64,000 nt of DNA. Source: Roseburia sp. (GTDB taxonomy: Bacteria > Bacillota > Clostridia > Lachnospirales > Lachnospiraceae). Positions 36,235-45,883 of the stretch are shown here, one piece after another. The stretch is from positions 184,688 through 248,687 of the forward strand of contig JAPFDX010000034.1 of assembly GCA_026168605.1 (NCBI GenBank), given 5' to 3'. The notes beneath the pieces were generated by a model. The model saw only the letters and a program-made list of their open reading frames with translations, did not search any database and had not been told where the DNA came from. Position numbers and translations under genes: made by a program. Positions within the stretch are counted from its first letter, which is position 1; every line of letters begins with the position of its first letter.

Positions 36235-36256
36235 GTGGCAGCCACAAAGCTGCCAC
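36235..36256. promoter_or_regulatory. stem-loop in the hydrolase leader
   Basis: GTGGCAGC and GCTGCCAC flank six bases. It lies 43 bases before the hydrolase ATG on the minus strand. The remaining spacer to 36460 is AT-rich and shows no gene. Confidence 0.5.
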
Positions 36257-36460
36257 AACACAGTGTTTTATCATACTCAATTATTTCCCAAAGTCAAATT
36301 TTCTATTCAGGGATCATCAAATATTTTTTCTCTAGTATTTACCAGAAAAAGGGAGAAAGTATGTTCTTTTCGTGGAGAAATGTCCTTAGTCTGACTTTTC
36401 TGCACAAAAGCATAACTGACCAACCAAACAAAAAAACAGTTATTTTTCTAAAAAGTTTTT

Positions 36461-37369
36461 CTATTCTGCATAATTATTTTGCATTTCTTTGATGCCAAGC
36501 GCAAATGCACCCATGATCCCGGGATTCTCCCCGAGCGCCGGAGCCATGATATATTCTTCTATATGCTCCTCGATCGTGGGATGTGCAATGTAGCCGCCGA
36601 GCAGTTCCTTTACCTTTTCCCGCACCATTGCGAAAAGCTGCTGCTGGTGCATCACGCCGCCCCAGAGCACGATCTTCTGCGGGGAATACGTCAGGATATA
36701 ATTTGCCACCGCCTGCGCGATGTAGTAAGCCTCCAGTTCCCAGACGTCCTCCCTGTCAGAAAGCTCTGCCGCAGGCTTTCCATAGCGCGCCTCGATGGAA
36801 GGTCCGCTTGCCAGTGACTCCGCACAGTTCGGGTGGAACGGACAGCAGCCCTCATAGGAATCCGACGGATGCTTTGCGAGAAGAATGTGTCCCGCCTCCG
36901 GATGCATCAGTCCGTGCACCAGCGCGCCATTGCAGCAGACGCCAACGCCAATGCCCGTGCCGATCGTGATGTAGATCGCCGTGTCGCATCCCTTTGCCGC
37001 GCCCCAGAGTACCTCCCCGAGGATCGCGCCGTTTACGTCCGTGTCAAAGCCCACCGGAATGTTTAAGGCACGCGTGAAAGTCCCAACGATATCGCAGCCT
37101 CTCCAGTCCTTCTTTGGCGTCTGCATAATGTGACCATAGGTTTTTGATTTTCGGTCCAGATCCACCGGTCCAAAGCAGCCGATGCCGAGCGTGCAGATCT
37201 CCCACTTCTTAAAATAGGCGATCATCTCGCCAAGCGTTTCCCCCGGCTTTCCCGTCGGGATCGACATCCGGTCGATCAGACGCACGCCGGTCTCTCCGTC
37301 CCCGTTAAACGTCTCCGCGACCGCACACACCATTTTTGTTCCGCCTGCCTCAATTCCTCCAATCAGCAT
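36461..37369 (-). CDS. ROK-family sugar kinase (fructo-/mannokinase type)
   Basis: A 302-residue ROK kinase. N-terminal ATP site GGIEAGGTKMVCAVA, catalytic Asp in PVGFDTDVNGAILGE, and the zinc-type motif around GHILLAKHPSD...CCPFHPNCAES. The CPFHxxC form of that motif is typical of the fructokinase/mannokinase branch. As the last gene of the glycan operon its substrate is most likely mannose released by the mannosidase; N-acetylglucosamine is also possible. Start at 37369 has GGAGG, itself inside the end of the GH20 gene; the longer frame upstream is a shadow. Confidence 0.85.
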   Translation of the reverse strand: MLIGGIEAGGTKMVCAVAETFNGDGETGVRLIDRMSIPTGKPGETLGEMIAYFKKWEICTLGIGCFGPVDLDRKSKTYGHIMQTPKKDWRGCDIVGTFTRALNIPVGFDTDVNGAILGEVLWGAAKGCDTAIYITIGTGIGVGVCCNGALVHGLMHPEAGHILLAKHPSDSYEGCCPFHPNCAESLASGPSIEARYGKPAAELSDREDVWELEAYYIAQAVANYILTYSPQKIVLWGGVMHQQQLFAMVREKVKELLGGYIAHPTIEEHIEEYIMAPALGENPGIMGAFALGIKEMQNNYAE

Positions 37370-37370
37370 C

Positions 37371-39236
37371 TTAATTCCTCCTTTTTTGTCTTCTTCTGCC
37401 GCGCAGCAGGTCCGCATACCAGAAGACAATCTCTGCAATGTGGGCAAGATCTCCCTCCCTGCTGCCCGCGCGCCAAAGCTCCTTGTAATATAGAAACCAC
37501 GTTTCCAGACGCTGCGCGAGCCCCGTTGCCAGCTCATTTCCGGTCTCTCCGGCAAGCACCGCCGCGCCGACCTCATTCCAGATCATGATCCCGTCAAGCG
37601 TCAGATCGCAGGCGTGCAAAAATGAAACGCTGCCGCTGTCTGTCGTCTCCGCCGTATGTAAAATGTCCGTGCGGATCCCCTTTAGTCTCTTGCAGCATTC
37701 CGCAACCTCCTCCCCGGAAATGATTTCTTTCAAGGAAGGGAAGCCGCCCTCAGTGCCGCCAAGCTCGTTCTTCTCATAATACATCACAGCATCCCACCAT
37801 GTAAATAACGAATTTTGCGGAATCTGCGCCAAAAGCCCCACAAGCTTCTCGGAGGAATCGTGGTATTCCACGCGGGAAATCTGTCGGTTTAGCTCCTCAA
37901 ACGGGATCACCTCATGATTCCAGGAAAATGCCGCTCCGTAGATCATTCCGGGAATGGAATATGCCGGGTGATTGATATGCCCAAAATCCCCCCAGTCCGT
38001 ATTTAAAATTCCGATGGCGTGATACTTTTTCGCATACCCGCACATTCTGACAATATTGCGATACGACGGCTCGATCAGGTTCATCCACTGATTCCACCCT
38101 GCAACACCGGGGCACAGGTACTGCCTTACTCCGGTCTCCGCCATTTTCCGGCACGCATCCTCCGGCTGGTCTGGCGCATAGCCCCACGTCAGACAGACGA
38201 TATTTTCCGGCAGCTCCTTCACCAGAAACGGCTCAGCACAGATCACGTCGCCCCAGAACATCGGCTGCTTTCCTTTTTCTACCAGAAACGCGCAGAGCTC
38301 CTTCACATAGTCTATGTACATCCGGTGCACGCCGTGTTCCTTTGCATATTCCGCCGACCGCCCCGTTCCGAGATCAAACGTCTCGTCGGCGCACAGATTA
38401 AATTTATCCGAGGAAAACAGCGCCAGATATTCCTCCAGCATTCCCTTGATCAGCGGGAGCACACGCGCATCGGTAACATTTACGGTGTGATGCCTCATTC
38501 TGTCCCAGAAGGAAAACGGCTGTGCCGCCGCATCCGGCAGCTCACAGAGCTCCTCATAGCTTTTGGTGGAGAGCAGCGTATACAGATGCCCAAAGCTCGC
38601 AAGCGATGGGATCAGCTCGATGTGGCGTGCCTTACAATATTCGTCCAGCTCCATGATCTCCTCCGCCGCGAGCGGCGTCTCATCCCGCCACAGCTCCGAA
38701 AGGCCGCGGAACAGATAGGTATGCTCAACATAGAGCTGAAACTCGTTGATCTTATAACGGCACAGACGGTCGACCGTCTCCTTCAGGGCGTCCAGCGTCA
38801 ACACGCGCCCCCGCGTCTGATCGAGATAGTAGCCGCGGTGCTCCATATCCGGCGCATCCGTAATCTCAAGATACGGCAACACGCCTCTGCACTGCTCAAC
38901 GATCTGGCAGAGCGTCTGCACCGCATAGAAAACACCTGCGCCGCCTCCTCCCTCACAGACGATGCCGTCCTCTCCGATCCAAAGGCGGTACGCCTCGCCC
39001 GTAAGCTCCGCAGACAGTGAAAAGCAAATATCCCCTTTTCCCGCTTTCCCTTTTAAGATACCCGGACAAAATCCCGTCCATTTCTGTATGCAGCCCTTTA
39101 AGATCTCTGCGCTGCGTGTTCCGTCACTCCCAAGCTCCGGCACAGTCACGATCCGGCTGTCATATGCCAGTGCAAAGCTGCCCTCGTACACTTTCCTTTG
39201 CTTTGGCTCCGGTATGATATAAAATTCCCGCTCCAC
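37371..39236 (-). CDS. GH20 beta-N-acetylhexosaminidase
   Basis: A 621-residue enzyme of family GH20. An N-terminal GH20b-type alpha/beta domain (about 1-120) leads into the TIM barrel with APDMEHRGYYLDQTRGR. The catalytic Asp-Glu pair is in FNLCADETFDLG; later MFWGDVI and the WNHEV region line the pocket. It would release terminal GlcNAc or GalNAc from trimmed N-glycans. No signal peptide, so it acts on imported sugars. I chose a GTG start at 39236 because GAGG precedes it; a TTG nine codons upstream touches its own ribosome site and overlaps the mannosidase stop. Confidence 0.88.
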   Translation of the reverse strand: MEREFYIIPEPKQRKVYEGSFALAYDSRIVTVPELGSDGTRSAEILKGCIQKWTGFCPGILKGKAGKGDICFSLSAELTGEAYRLWIGEDGIVCEGGGGAGVFYAVQTLCQIVEQCRGVLPYLEITDAPDMEHRGYYLDQTRGRVLTLDALKETVDRLCRYKINEFQLYVEHTYLFRGLSELWRDETPLAAEEIMELDEYCKARHIELIPSLASFGHLYTLLSTKSYEELCELPDAAAQPFSFWDRMRHHTVNVTDARVLPLIKGMLEEYLALFSSDKFNLCADETFDLGTGRSAEYAKEHGVHRMYIDYVKELCAFLVEKGKQPMFWGDVICAEPFLVKELPENIVCLTWGYAPDQPEDACRKMAETGVRQYLCPGVAGWNQWMNLIEPSYRNIVRMCGYAKKYHAIGILNTDWGDFGHINHPAYSIPGMIYGAAFSWNHEVIPFEELNRQISRVEYHDSSEKLVGLLAQIPQNSLFTWWDAVMYYEKNELGGTEGGFPSLKEIISGEEVAECCKRLKGIRTDILHTAETTDSGSVSFLHACDLTLDGIMIWNEVGAAVLAGETGNELATGLAQRLETWFLYYKELWRAGSREGDLAHIAEIVFWYADLLRGRRRQKRRN

Positions 39237-39255
39237 AATACTTTTCCTCGATTCC

Positions 39256-42200
39256 TTATACAATCCTTACTGTCATGATCTCATACGGCTTGACCGGTAT
39301 CTGAATGCGGTTTTCAGAAACTGCTGCCTCAGTCTCTGTCTCCTCCAGCAGGTTACAGATATATGCCCGTTCAAAGTCTCTGTTTACCGTCAGGCAAACC
39401 TTTGTCTTTGCATTTTCTGACTCGTACAGACGCAGGATGATCCCATTTCCATCCTCCGCTGCCTTCACCGTCTCAAGGATCACATTGTCTTTATCGACAG
39501 ATGCAAACGAATATTCGCCCGCCTTTGTGCCTTTTTCCACTGCGAGCAGCGGCTGGTTGAGCATATATGCCTCCCGCACCGTTCCTGCCGCACGCCAGCC
39601 CTCTGCGTGCGGATAGAGCGCATAGGTAAAGAAATGCTCCTCATAATCGGTCATTGGGTTCGGCTCGATACCTGACTTGATCAGCGTCAACGCCATATTG
39701 GAATCCTTCACGGAGTGACCGTACTTACAGTCGTTTAAAAGACTGACGCCGTAGTGTCCCTCCGACAGATCCATCCACTTCTGACCGCAGCTCTCAAAGC
39801 GCGCCTTATCCCAGCTCGTATTCTGATGTACCTTCCTTGTCAGATTGCCGAACTGGATATCAAAGGTCGCCTCGTCCGTATGCACATCCACCGGGAAATG
39901 CACCTTTAGCAGATGCTGGTGCTCCTTCCAGTCCACATATGTCTCAAATTCTATGCGTCTGTTTTTTGCATAGAAATGGATCTTCTGGCGGATCAGCGAA
40001 TTGCTGATCGTCCTCGTCAGCTCCAGCGTTGTGCGCACCGGACCAAGTTCCGTCCACTCCATGCGATCGAGCGCATCCACATCCCAGAATTTCTCGGTAT
40101 AATAAATATCAATATCCCAGTTATCATAATAGATCGGCTTATCCTCATACATCCGCATGAGATTCGCCCGCTCGCCCTGTTTTAAAACCTCGCGGTCATT
40201 TTCCTTATCAAAAATGCTTGTAAACAGCCCGCTTTCATCCAATGTGATACTATAATACGGCGTTTCCAGATGATGATCGTCCGTGAGCACAAACGGTGTT
40301 TCCACCGGCACAGCCTCTTTTAACACCGTATAGCTGCGGTAGCCTTTTGACGGAAGATGTTCCACACAGGCAATCGCGCCGTCCGCCGTTTTTTGTACCG
40401 GATAAACCGCGCCGTTTTCATCCGCAAGCGCCTCTGCCGCAACGTCGCCGAGCATGACCACATCGCTCCGCTCCATGCCGATTGTGTTAAAAATCGTAAT
40501 GCCATCCCCGCTGTCTGCCAACGACTCCATGCGCTCCTTCGCAAGTGCCTCCCGCTGTGCAGTGATCTGCTCGTACTCCTTCTTCGTGACCTCATACACC
40601 TCACGGATCGAGGAACCTGGCAGAATATCGTGGAACTGATTGAGCAGTACGGTTTTCCACATCGCATTAAGCTCGTTCACCGGATAAGGAATTTTCTCCT
40701 CTGCCAGCACGGATAAAAGCTCCAGATCCATCAGACCAAGCTCGGACTTCCGGTTGGATCTTTTATTTCTCGCCATGGAAGTGTAAGTACCTCTGTGATA
40801 CTCAAAGTAAAACTCACCCTCCCAGACCGGAAGTCTCCTGTTATCCTTCACACGTTCCCAAAGCTCCTCAAAATAAGTACGCGAAAACTCCTGCCGCACC
40901 TTTGGGATTCCCTTGATCCCCTTCTCCATGCGCTTTGAGGTCTCAAGCATCTCTCTGGTCGGACCGCCGCCTCCGTCGCCGTAGCCATAGGAAACGAGAA
41001 TATCGTTGTTGATGTCCTTATTCTGATAACGCATCCAACCGCCCATGATCGCATCCGGATGAAGTATTCCGTTATAGGTCGTAAAGAAATCCTTGATCGG
41101 CTGGTTGACGCCAAGCGTTGTGATCAGATGCGTCAGCACCTCGGTACCGTCGATACCACGCCAGAGCATCGTATCATACGGCACCTTATTAAACTGATTC
41201 CACGCAAGCTTCGTCGTCATAAAATAGTCAATGCCGCACTTTTTCATGATCTGCGGAAGCGCGCCGGAGTAGCCGAATACGTCAGGCAGCCAGAGCACGC
41301 GGTTGTCTAAGCCAAACTCCTCCAAAAAGAAACGCTTGCCGTGGATAAACTGGCGCACGAGCGATTCTCCCGAAGTCAGGTTGCAGTCCGCCTCGACCCA
41401 CATACCTCCCTCCGGCTCCCAGCGTTTCTCTCGGATGCGCTCCTTCACCTGCGCGTAAAGCTCCGGGTAACGCTCCTTTAAGAAATAGTAAAGCTGCGGC
41501 TGGCTTGACATAAATTTATAGTTCGGATATTCCTCCATCAGCTTTAACACGGTGGCAAAGCTTCTGCCGACCTTTTCCCTCGTCTGCGCAACCGTCCACC
41601 ACCAAGCCACGTCGATGTGCGTGTGACCGATGCAGGTGGCGATCACATCCGAATAACCCGCCATCTCCGAGTACAGCGCCTCGTCGATATAGTCGGAGGC
41701 CTCCCGCAGCGATGCATAGAAAGCCTCCGAATACGGCGTGCGCAAGTCCAGAAGATTCACCGTATTATTTAAAATATTCTCAATATCCCTGCGCGTCTTA
41801 TCATCCTCGTCCATGCGTGAGAATGCAGCCAGCGGCACCCACAGATCGTAATAGAGCTTCTCGATCAGCGGGTCGATCTCCTGCATCTCGGCGATCAGGT
41901 TGAACTCGGTGTGTAAGATCCCGGTGTAGGACTGTAATTCCAGTGTCAGCGTCTCTCCCGCTACCGCCGCCTCTGTGAGGAGCACATCCCTGTGGTTCAT
42001 GTCCATCCCCTGCGTCACCGCTTTGTTGACAAACAGTAAAAACTGCGGGTTCTTCGCATCGTCCCACTCGTCGATCTGTGTGCGCACGTGCATCCACATC
42101 GGCTTTCCGTCAAGCTCCTTTGGAACGGTAAAGGTCGTCTTAAACCAGTAGTGGCGGTCCTTTCCGTACCAGTGCATCGTCTGGCTGTCAAACGTCTGCC

Positions 42201-42345
42201 ACTCTGCCGCATCCGCCGCCGCATCTTCCGGGTGGATGAAATCACCCTCCTTGTATTCCCACGCTGCGATCGGAAAACGCTGTCTGATCTTCAGCTTCTT
42301 TAACTCCTCGCAAATGCCATTCACTCTTTTATCCAAAAAATCCAT
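39256..42345 (-). CDS. GH38 alpha-mannosidase
   Basis: A 1029-residue cytoplasmic enzyme of family GH38. An N-terminal domain to ~220 leads to the catalytic barrel: CIGHTHIDVAWWWTVAQ carries the zinc His and Asp, WLPDVFGYSGALPQ the nucleophile Asp, NQFHDILPGSSI the last zinc His, and the beta-sandwich follows from about 640 to the end. The likely job is removal of alpha-mannose from imported N-glycan fragments. The length is normal for bacterial GH38. It lies 21 bases after the GH130 gene and overlaps slightly with the alternative start of the GH20 gene. Confidence 0.93.
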   Translation of the reverse strand: MDFLDKRVNGICEELKKLKIRQRFPIAAWEYKEGDFIHPEDAAADAAEWQTFDSQTMHWYGKDRHYWFKTTFTVPKELDGKPMWMHVRTQIDEWDDAKNPQFLLFVNKAVTQGMDMNHRDVLLTEAAVAGETLTLELQSYTGILHTEFNLIAEMQEIDPLIEKLYYDLWVPLAAFSRMDEDDKTRRDIENILNNTVNLLDLRTPYSEAFYASLREASDYIDEALYSEMAGYSDVIATCIGHTHIDVAWWWTVAQTREKVGRSFATVLKLMEEYPNYKFMSSQPQLYYFLKERYPELYAQVKERIREKRWEPEGGMWVEADCNLTSGESLVRQFIHGKRFFLEEFGLDNRVLWLPDVFGYSGALPQIMKKCGIDYFMTTKLAWNQFNKVPYDTMLWRGIDGTEVLTHLITTLGVNQPIKDFFTTYNGILHPDAIMGGWMRYQNKDINNDILVSYGYGDGGGGPTREMLETSKRMEKGIKGIPKVRQEFSRTYFEELWERVKDNRRLPVWEGEFYFEYHRGTYTSMARNKRSNRKSELGLMDLELLSVLAEEKIPYPVNELNAMWKTVLLNQFHDILPGSSIREVYEVTKKEYEQITAQREALAKERMESLADSGDGITIFNTIGMERSDVVMLGDVAAEALADENGAVYPVQKTADGAIACVEHLPSKGYRSYTVLKEAVPVETPFVLTDDHHLETPYYSITLDESGLFTSIFDKENDREVLKQGERANLMRMYEDKPIYYDNWDIDIYYTEKFWDVDALDRMEWTELGPVRTTLELTRTISNSLIRQKIHFYAKNRRIEFETYVDWKEHQHLLKVHFPVDVHTDEATFDIQFGNLTRKVHQNTSWDKARFESCGQKWMDLSEGHYGVSLLNDCKYGHSVKDSNMALTLIKSGIEPNPMTDYEEHFFTYALYPHAEGWRAAGTVREAYMLNQPLLAVEKGTKAGEYSFASVDKDNVILETVKAAEDGNGIILRLYESENAKTKVCLTVNRDFERAYICNLLEETETEAAVSENRIQIPVKPYEIMTVRIV

Positions 42346-42366
42346 ACGGTTCTCCCTTCCAGCTTT

Positions 42367-43356
42367 TTAAATATGATGTTCTTTCAGATAACCGATCAGC
42401 TCGTCCGCGGTTGTAAATGCGATCCCCGTCACGGTGTCCGCGCAGCCGTAATACACAGCGATCCTTCCCGTATCTGCATCCGTAAGCGCCGCACATGGGA
42501 ATACCACATTCGGCACGTCCCCGACACACTCATAATTTTCATATGGCGCTAAGATATAGTCCTTCGAGCGGTAAAGCACCTTCCACGGCTGCTCCAAATC
42601 CAAAAGCGCCGCCCCCATGCGGTATACAAATCCGTTGCAGGTCGTGATCACCCCGTGATAGATCATCAGCCAGCCCTCATCCGTCTCGATCGGTATCGGT
42701 CCGGGACCTACCTTGGTTCCCTGCCATGCCGAGCAGTCCTCCTTGATCGGGCTCATCACATGGCGGTGACGTCCCCAGAACTCCATATCAGGACTCTGGC
42801 TGACAAAAATATCCCCGAACGGTGTGTGACCGTTATCGCTCGGGCGGCTTAACATGGTATAAAGCCCATGGATCTTCCGCGGGAACAGCACGCCGTTTCT
42901 GTTGCACGGCAAAAATGCGTTCTCCAACTGTACAAATTTCTTGAAATCAAACGTGTATGCCACGCCGATCGTCGGTCCGTGATAGCCGTTGCACCATGTG
43001 ACATAGTAGCGGTCCTCCAAAAAGCAGACTCTTGGATCGTAGCGGTACTCCCGCTTTAAGATCTCCCCATCTGTCCCGGTAAACTGCACCGGCGTATCCT
43101 CGATTTCCCAGTGGATCCCGTCCTTACTTCTCCCGACAAAAATATCCATGCTGATCGAGCGGCTGTCACAGCGGAACACTCCCGCAAACCCGTCCTCAAA
43201 CGGTACGACGGCGCTGTTAAAGACACTGTTTGACACACGGTTTCCATCCCTGCCGATAATCGGGTTTCCGCTGTAACGCCACAGCGGCATCCGGTAGCCT
43301 TCCGGCTTCTCCTCCCACGGGATATTTGGTAACGATCGTCCGATTATTTTGCTCAT
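42367..43356 (-). CDS. GH130 beta-mannoside phosphorylase
   Basis: A 329-residue five-bladed beta-propeller enzyme of family GH130. Seen: [40 protein letters not shown] with the catalytic Asp, [17 protein letters not shown] and [22 protein letters not shown]130 enzymes use phosphate to split beta-mannosyl bonds. Given the GH38 and GH20 neighbours, mannosyl-beta-1,4-GlcNAc from the N-glycan core is the best candidate, giving mannose-1-phosphate without using ATP. Start at 43356 has GGGGAG nine bases upstream. Confidence 0.9.
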   Translation of the reverse strand: MSKIIGRSLPNIPWEEKPEGYRMPLWRYSGNPIIGRDGNRVSNSVFNSAVVPFEDGFAGVFRCDSRSISMDIFVGRSKDGIHWEIEDTPVQFTGTDGEILKREYRYDPRVCFLEDRYYVTWCNGYHGPTIGVAYTFDFKKFVQLENAFLPCNRNGVLFPRKIHGLYTMLSRPSDNGHTPFGDIFVSQSPDMEFWGRHRHVMSPIKEDCSAWQGTKVGPGPIPIETDEGWLMIYHGVITTCNGFVYRMGAALLDLEQPWKVLYRSKDYILAPYENYECVGDVPNVVFPCAALTDADTGRIAVYYGCADTVTGIAFTTADELIGYLKEHHI

Positions 43357-43387
43357 ATGTACACTCTCCCCTGTATTTTTAGACAAC

Positions 43388-43416
43388 GATAGGGAATCAT
43401 TTTCAGATTCCCTATC
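43388..43416. promoter_or_regulatory. intercistronic stem-loop after the binding-protein gene
   Basis: GATAGGGAATC and GATTCCCTATC (11 bp, perfect) flank seven bases, in the 76-base gap between the binding protein and GH130 genes. There is no T-run, so it probably protects the 3' end of the abundant binding-protein mRNA, as seen in other sugar ABC operons, and does not end transcription. Confidence 0.7.
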
Positions 43417-43432
43417 AAATTACACCGCTTAT

Positions 43433-44911
43433 TTATTTTGCCGCATCCACCTGCGCCTGTGCCTCCGCACGGATCGTCTCCCATCCGGCTGCATCCAGCT
43501 CTTCCAGCATCTGCGGGATCAGTTTTGCAGGATCCTGCGCGCCGGTCCAAAGCTCGGACTTATATTTCTCATATACGGCACGGCAGTTTGCAAGCTCTGT
43601 CTCCACCTTGCTGGTATCCATATCAAAACCGAGCATCACGGACGGGGTTGCATTCGCGTTCAGCTCCTTCACCTCATCCCACTCGTTGACCTCCACATCC
43701 GCAAGCTGTGTGACATTAAAGAAAGTTCCCTGCGTATAGCCTGCCATCGGCCACTCGTTGTTTAACTTCTCAACCTTGCCGTCCGCTGTATACTGGAAAT
43801 TCTCTCCCTCCACACCGTAGAAGAACCAGTCGCGCACCTTGGAATCCGTATTCACAAGCTCAAGCAGCTCAAGCGCTTTCTCCGGGTGTTCGCAGCCTGC
43901 ATAGATACCGTTCATAGAACCGCGCACGGATGTATTGGAAACAAAGGTCTCGCCGTACTGGATCGCCTCACAGTTCTCAATTCCGTTGTTCGGTCCCCAG
44001 TTCGACTTTGCAGCTCCGCTCCAGCCCTGCGCCGTAAAGAAGGTACGGTAGTTGTTGGAGTCATCTGCAGTCGGCGCATCTCCGTTGATCACGCCGTCTA
44101 CATACATCTGATGGATGATCTCAAGATTTGCAACGACCTCCGGATCCTCCAGCGGATTTACAACCTTTTTCTCTGTGTCGTTATACTTCACGCCAAGCAC
44201 CGGCAGTCCTGCTCCAAGCTGGTCATAATATCCGATCAGCCAGTCTGCGCCATTCTTCGACATACGGTAAGGAGCCGTATTCTCGCCCGCCTCGATCGTC
44301 TCAAGGGCAGCAGCCAGATCCTCGTAGGTTGTAATATTCTTATAGTCAATGTTGTACTTCTCCGCCATATCGACGTCCCAGATAAAGTAATTTGTGATCG
44401 AGCTATCCTTGTATGTCGGAATCGCATAAATCTTGCCGCCGATGGACGCTGCGGTCCAGTAATCCTCCGGGATCATCGCATACAGATCCGGCGCTGCGGT
44501 CGGAAGAAGCTCTGTGAGATCCATAAATACACCCGTTCCCACCTCGGAATTGTAACGTGTCTGGTCGGTAAACAGAATATCGAATGCCTCGCCGGAATTT
44601 GCGATCACACTTCGTCTGTTGTCCCAGTCGCCCCACGGCACGATCTCCATATCCACGTTGACCCCGATCTTTTCCTCCAGATACGGATTGATCTGCTCTA
44701 ACCATGCGTCATAGTTGCTCGGCATACCGTTGCCCACCTGGATCCATTTTAAGGTGACCACATCGCCGGAATCTGCGGCTCCTGTCTCCGTTCCTGTCAC
44801 GGCTCCGCCGTCCGCGCCCGTCTGGGTGCTTTCGTCAGAACCACATCCCGCCATTGCTCCCGCTCCCATAAGGCAGGCAAGCGTCAGTGCCAAAAATTTT
44901 CTTTTCTTCAT
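43433..44911 (-). CDS. sugar-binding lipoprotein of an ABC importer
   Basis: A 492-residue family-1 solute-binding protein. Lipobox GAMAGC near residue 22, then a Gly/Thr-rich linker (about 24-50) and the binding domain (VTLKWIQVGN to the end). It has the long form that pairs with LplB/LplC-type permeases, used for oligosaccharides. No ATPase gene is in the operon; such systems share an MsmK-like ATPase encoded elsewhere. The likely ligand is a trimmed N-glycan. GGAG-rich ribosome site before the ATG. Confidence 0.92.
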   Translation of the reverse strand: MKKRKFLALTLACLMGAGAMAGCGSDESTQTGADGGAVTGTETGAADSGDVVTLKWIQVGNGMPSNYDAWLEQINPYLEEKIGVNVDMEIVPWGDWDNRRSVIANSGEAFDILFTDQTRYNSEVGTGVFMDLTELLPTAAPDLYAMIPEDYWTAASIGGKIYAIPTYKDSSITNYFIWDVDMAEKYNIDYKNITTYEDLAAALETIEAGENTAPYRMSKNGADWLIGYYDQLGAGLPVLGVKYNDTEKKVVNPLEDPEVVANLEIIHQMYVDGVINGDAPTADDSNNYRTFFTAQGWSGAAKSNWGPNNGIENCEAIQYGETFVSNTSVRGSMNGIYAGCEHPEKALELLELVNTDSKVRDWFFYGVEGENFQYTADGKVEKLNNEWPMAGYTQGTFFNVTQLADVEVNEWDEVKELNANATPSVMLGFDMDTSKVETELANCRAVYEKYKSELWTGAQDPAKLIPQMLEELDAAGWETIRAEAQAQVDAAK

Positions 44912-44946
44912 ACCTTTCTCTCCTTTTCCTCCTGAAATCTATGTTG

Positions 44947-45873
44947 TCAGCCTTTGACTGCTCCAACCGTAAGTCCCGAAATAAAATATTTCTGGAAAAA
45001 TGGATATGTACACGCGATCGGAATAATAATGATGATCGCCATCGCCATTCGTGCGCCCTCCTTGGGCATATTGTTGATATACTGCTGCATCGTAAGTCCC
45101 ATCGCCGGATTTTTTGCCATCATCTCAATATTTCTCTGTACATGATCCAAAAGCGCCTGCAGTGAAAACAGCTTGGTGTTTGTGATGTACAGCGAGGACT
45201 GGAACCAGTCATTCCAGTAGCCGAATGTCAAAAACAGCGCGATCGTTGCCAGCATCGGCTTCGACAGCGGCAGCGCGATCCTCGTAAAAATCTTAAACTG
45301 GCTCGCACCGTCGATCTGCGCCGACTCGATCACCGAATCCGGGATATTCGTCTTAAAGAATGTCCGGCAGATCACCACGTTAAAGGATGAGACACAAAGC
45401 GGCAGGATCAGCGCCCACACCGTATCCTTCAAATGCAGCATCTGTGTATTTACCACATAGGAAGCGATCATACCTCCGTTAAAGATCATCGGGATAAACA
45501 CCACCATCGACAGAAATCCGTTCAGCTTATAGGAGCTCCTTGAGAGAACATATCCCATTGTACTCGTCAGCGCCAGTCCGATGATGGTTCCGACCACCGC
45601 CACGAAAACCGACACGCCAAGCGCCTGCAGGATCATCTCGCCTTCCTTGAACAGAAACTGGTAGGATTCCAGGGAAAACGTCTCCGGTATAAACTGGTAA
45701 CCGTTCATCCTGATCGATTCCTCCGACGAGATTGAGATCATAAACACGAAAAACACCGGAATGATACAGATCGCCGCGCAGAAAATGAAAATAATATTAA
45801 AGATAAAGTTCGTCTGTGGCTTGATTCGGTTCAGTCTTGACATCGAATCTTCCATTTCTCTTGTCTTCGCCAT
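44947..45873 (-). CDS. sugar ABC permease (LplC/YtcP type)
   Basis: A 308-residue permease with six membrane segments; the EAA loop is in IDGASQFKIFTRIALPLSKP. The end GYTVGAVKG-like GLTVGAVKG is common in this group. Start at 45873 is set by AGGAGG seven bases upstream; a frame 12 codons longer overlaps the gene before. Forms the channel with the neighbouring permease. Confidence 0.92.
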   Translation of the reverse strand: MAKTREMEDSMSRLNRIKPQTNFIFNIIFIFCAAICIIPVFFVFMISISSEESIRMNGYQFIPETFSLESYQFLFKEGEMILQALGVSVFVAVVGTIIGLALTSTMGYVLSRSSYKLNGFLSMVVFIPMIFNGGMIASYVVNTQMLHLKDTVWALILPLCVSSFNVVICRTFFKTNIPDSVIESAQIDGASQFKIFTRIALPLSKPMLATIALFLTFGYWNDWFQSSLYITNTKLFSLQALLDHVQRNIEMMAKNPAMGLTMQQYINNMPKEGARMAMAIIIIIPIACTYPFFQKYFISGLTVGAVKG

Positions 45874-45883
45874 TCCTATCCTC

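Noticed and set aside
43886..44701. 271-codon frame antisense to the binding-protein gene
   Set aside because: Cys/Arg/Val-rich shadow of a conserved gene without a ribosome site.
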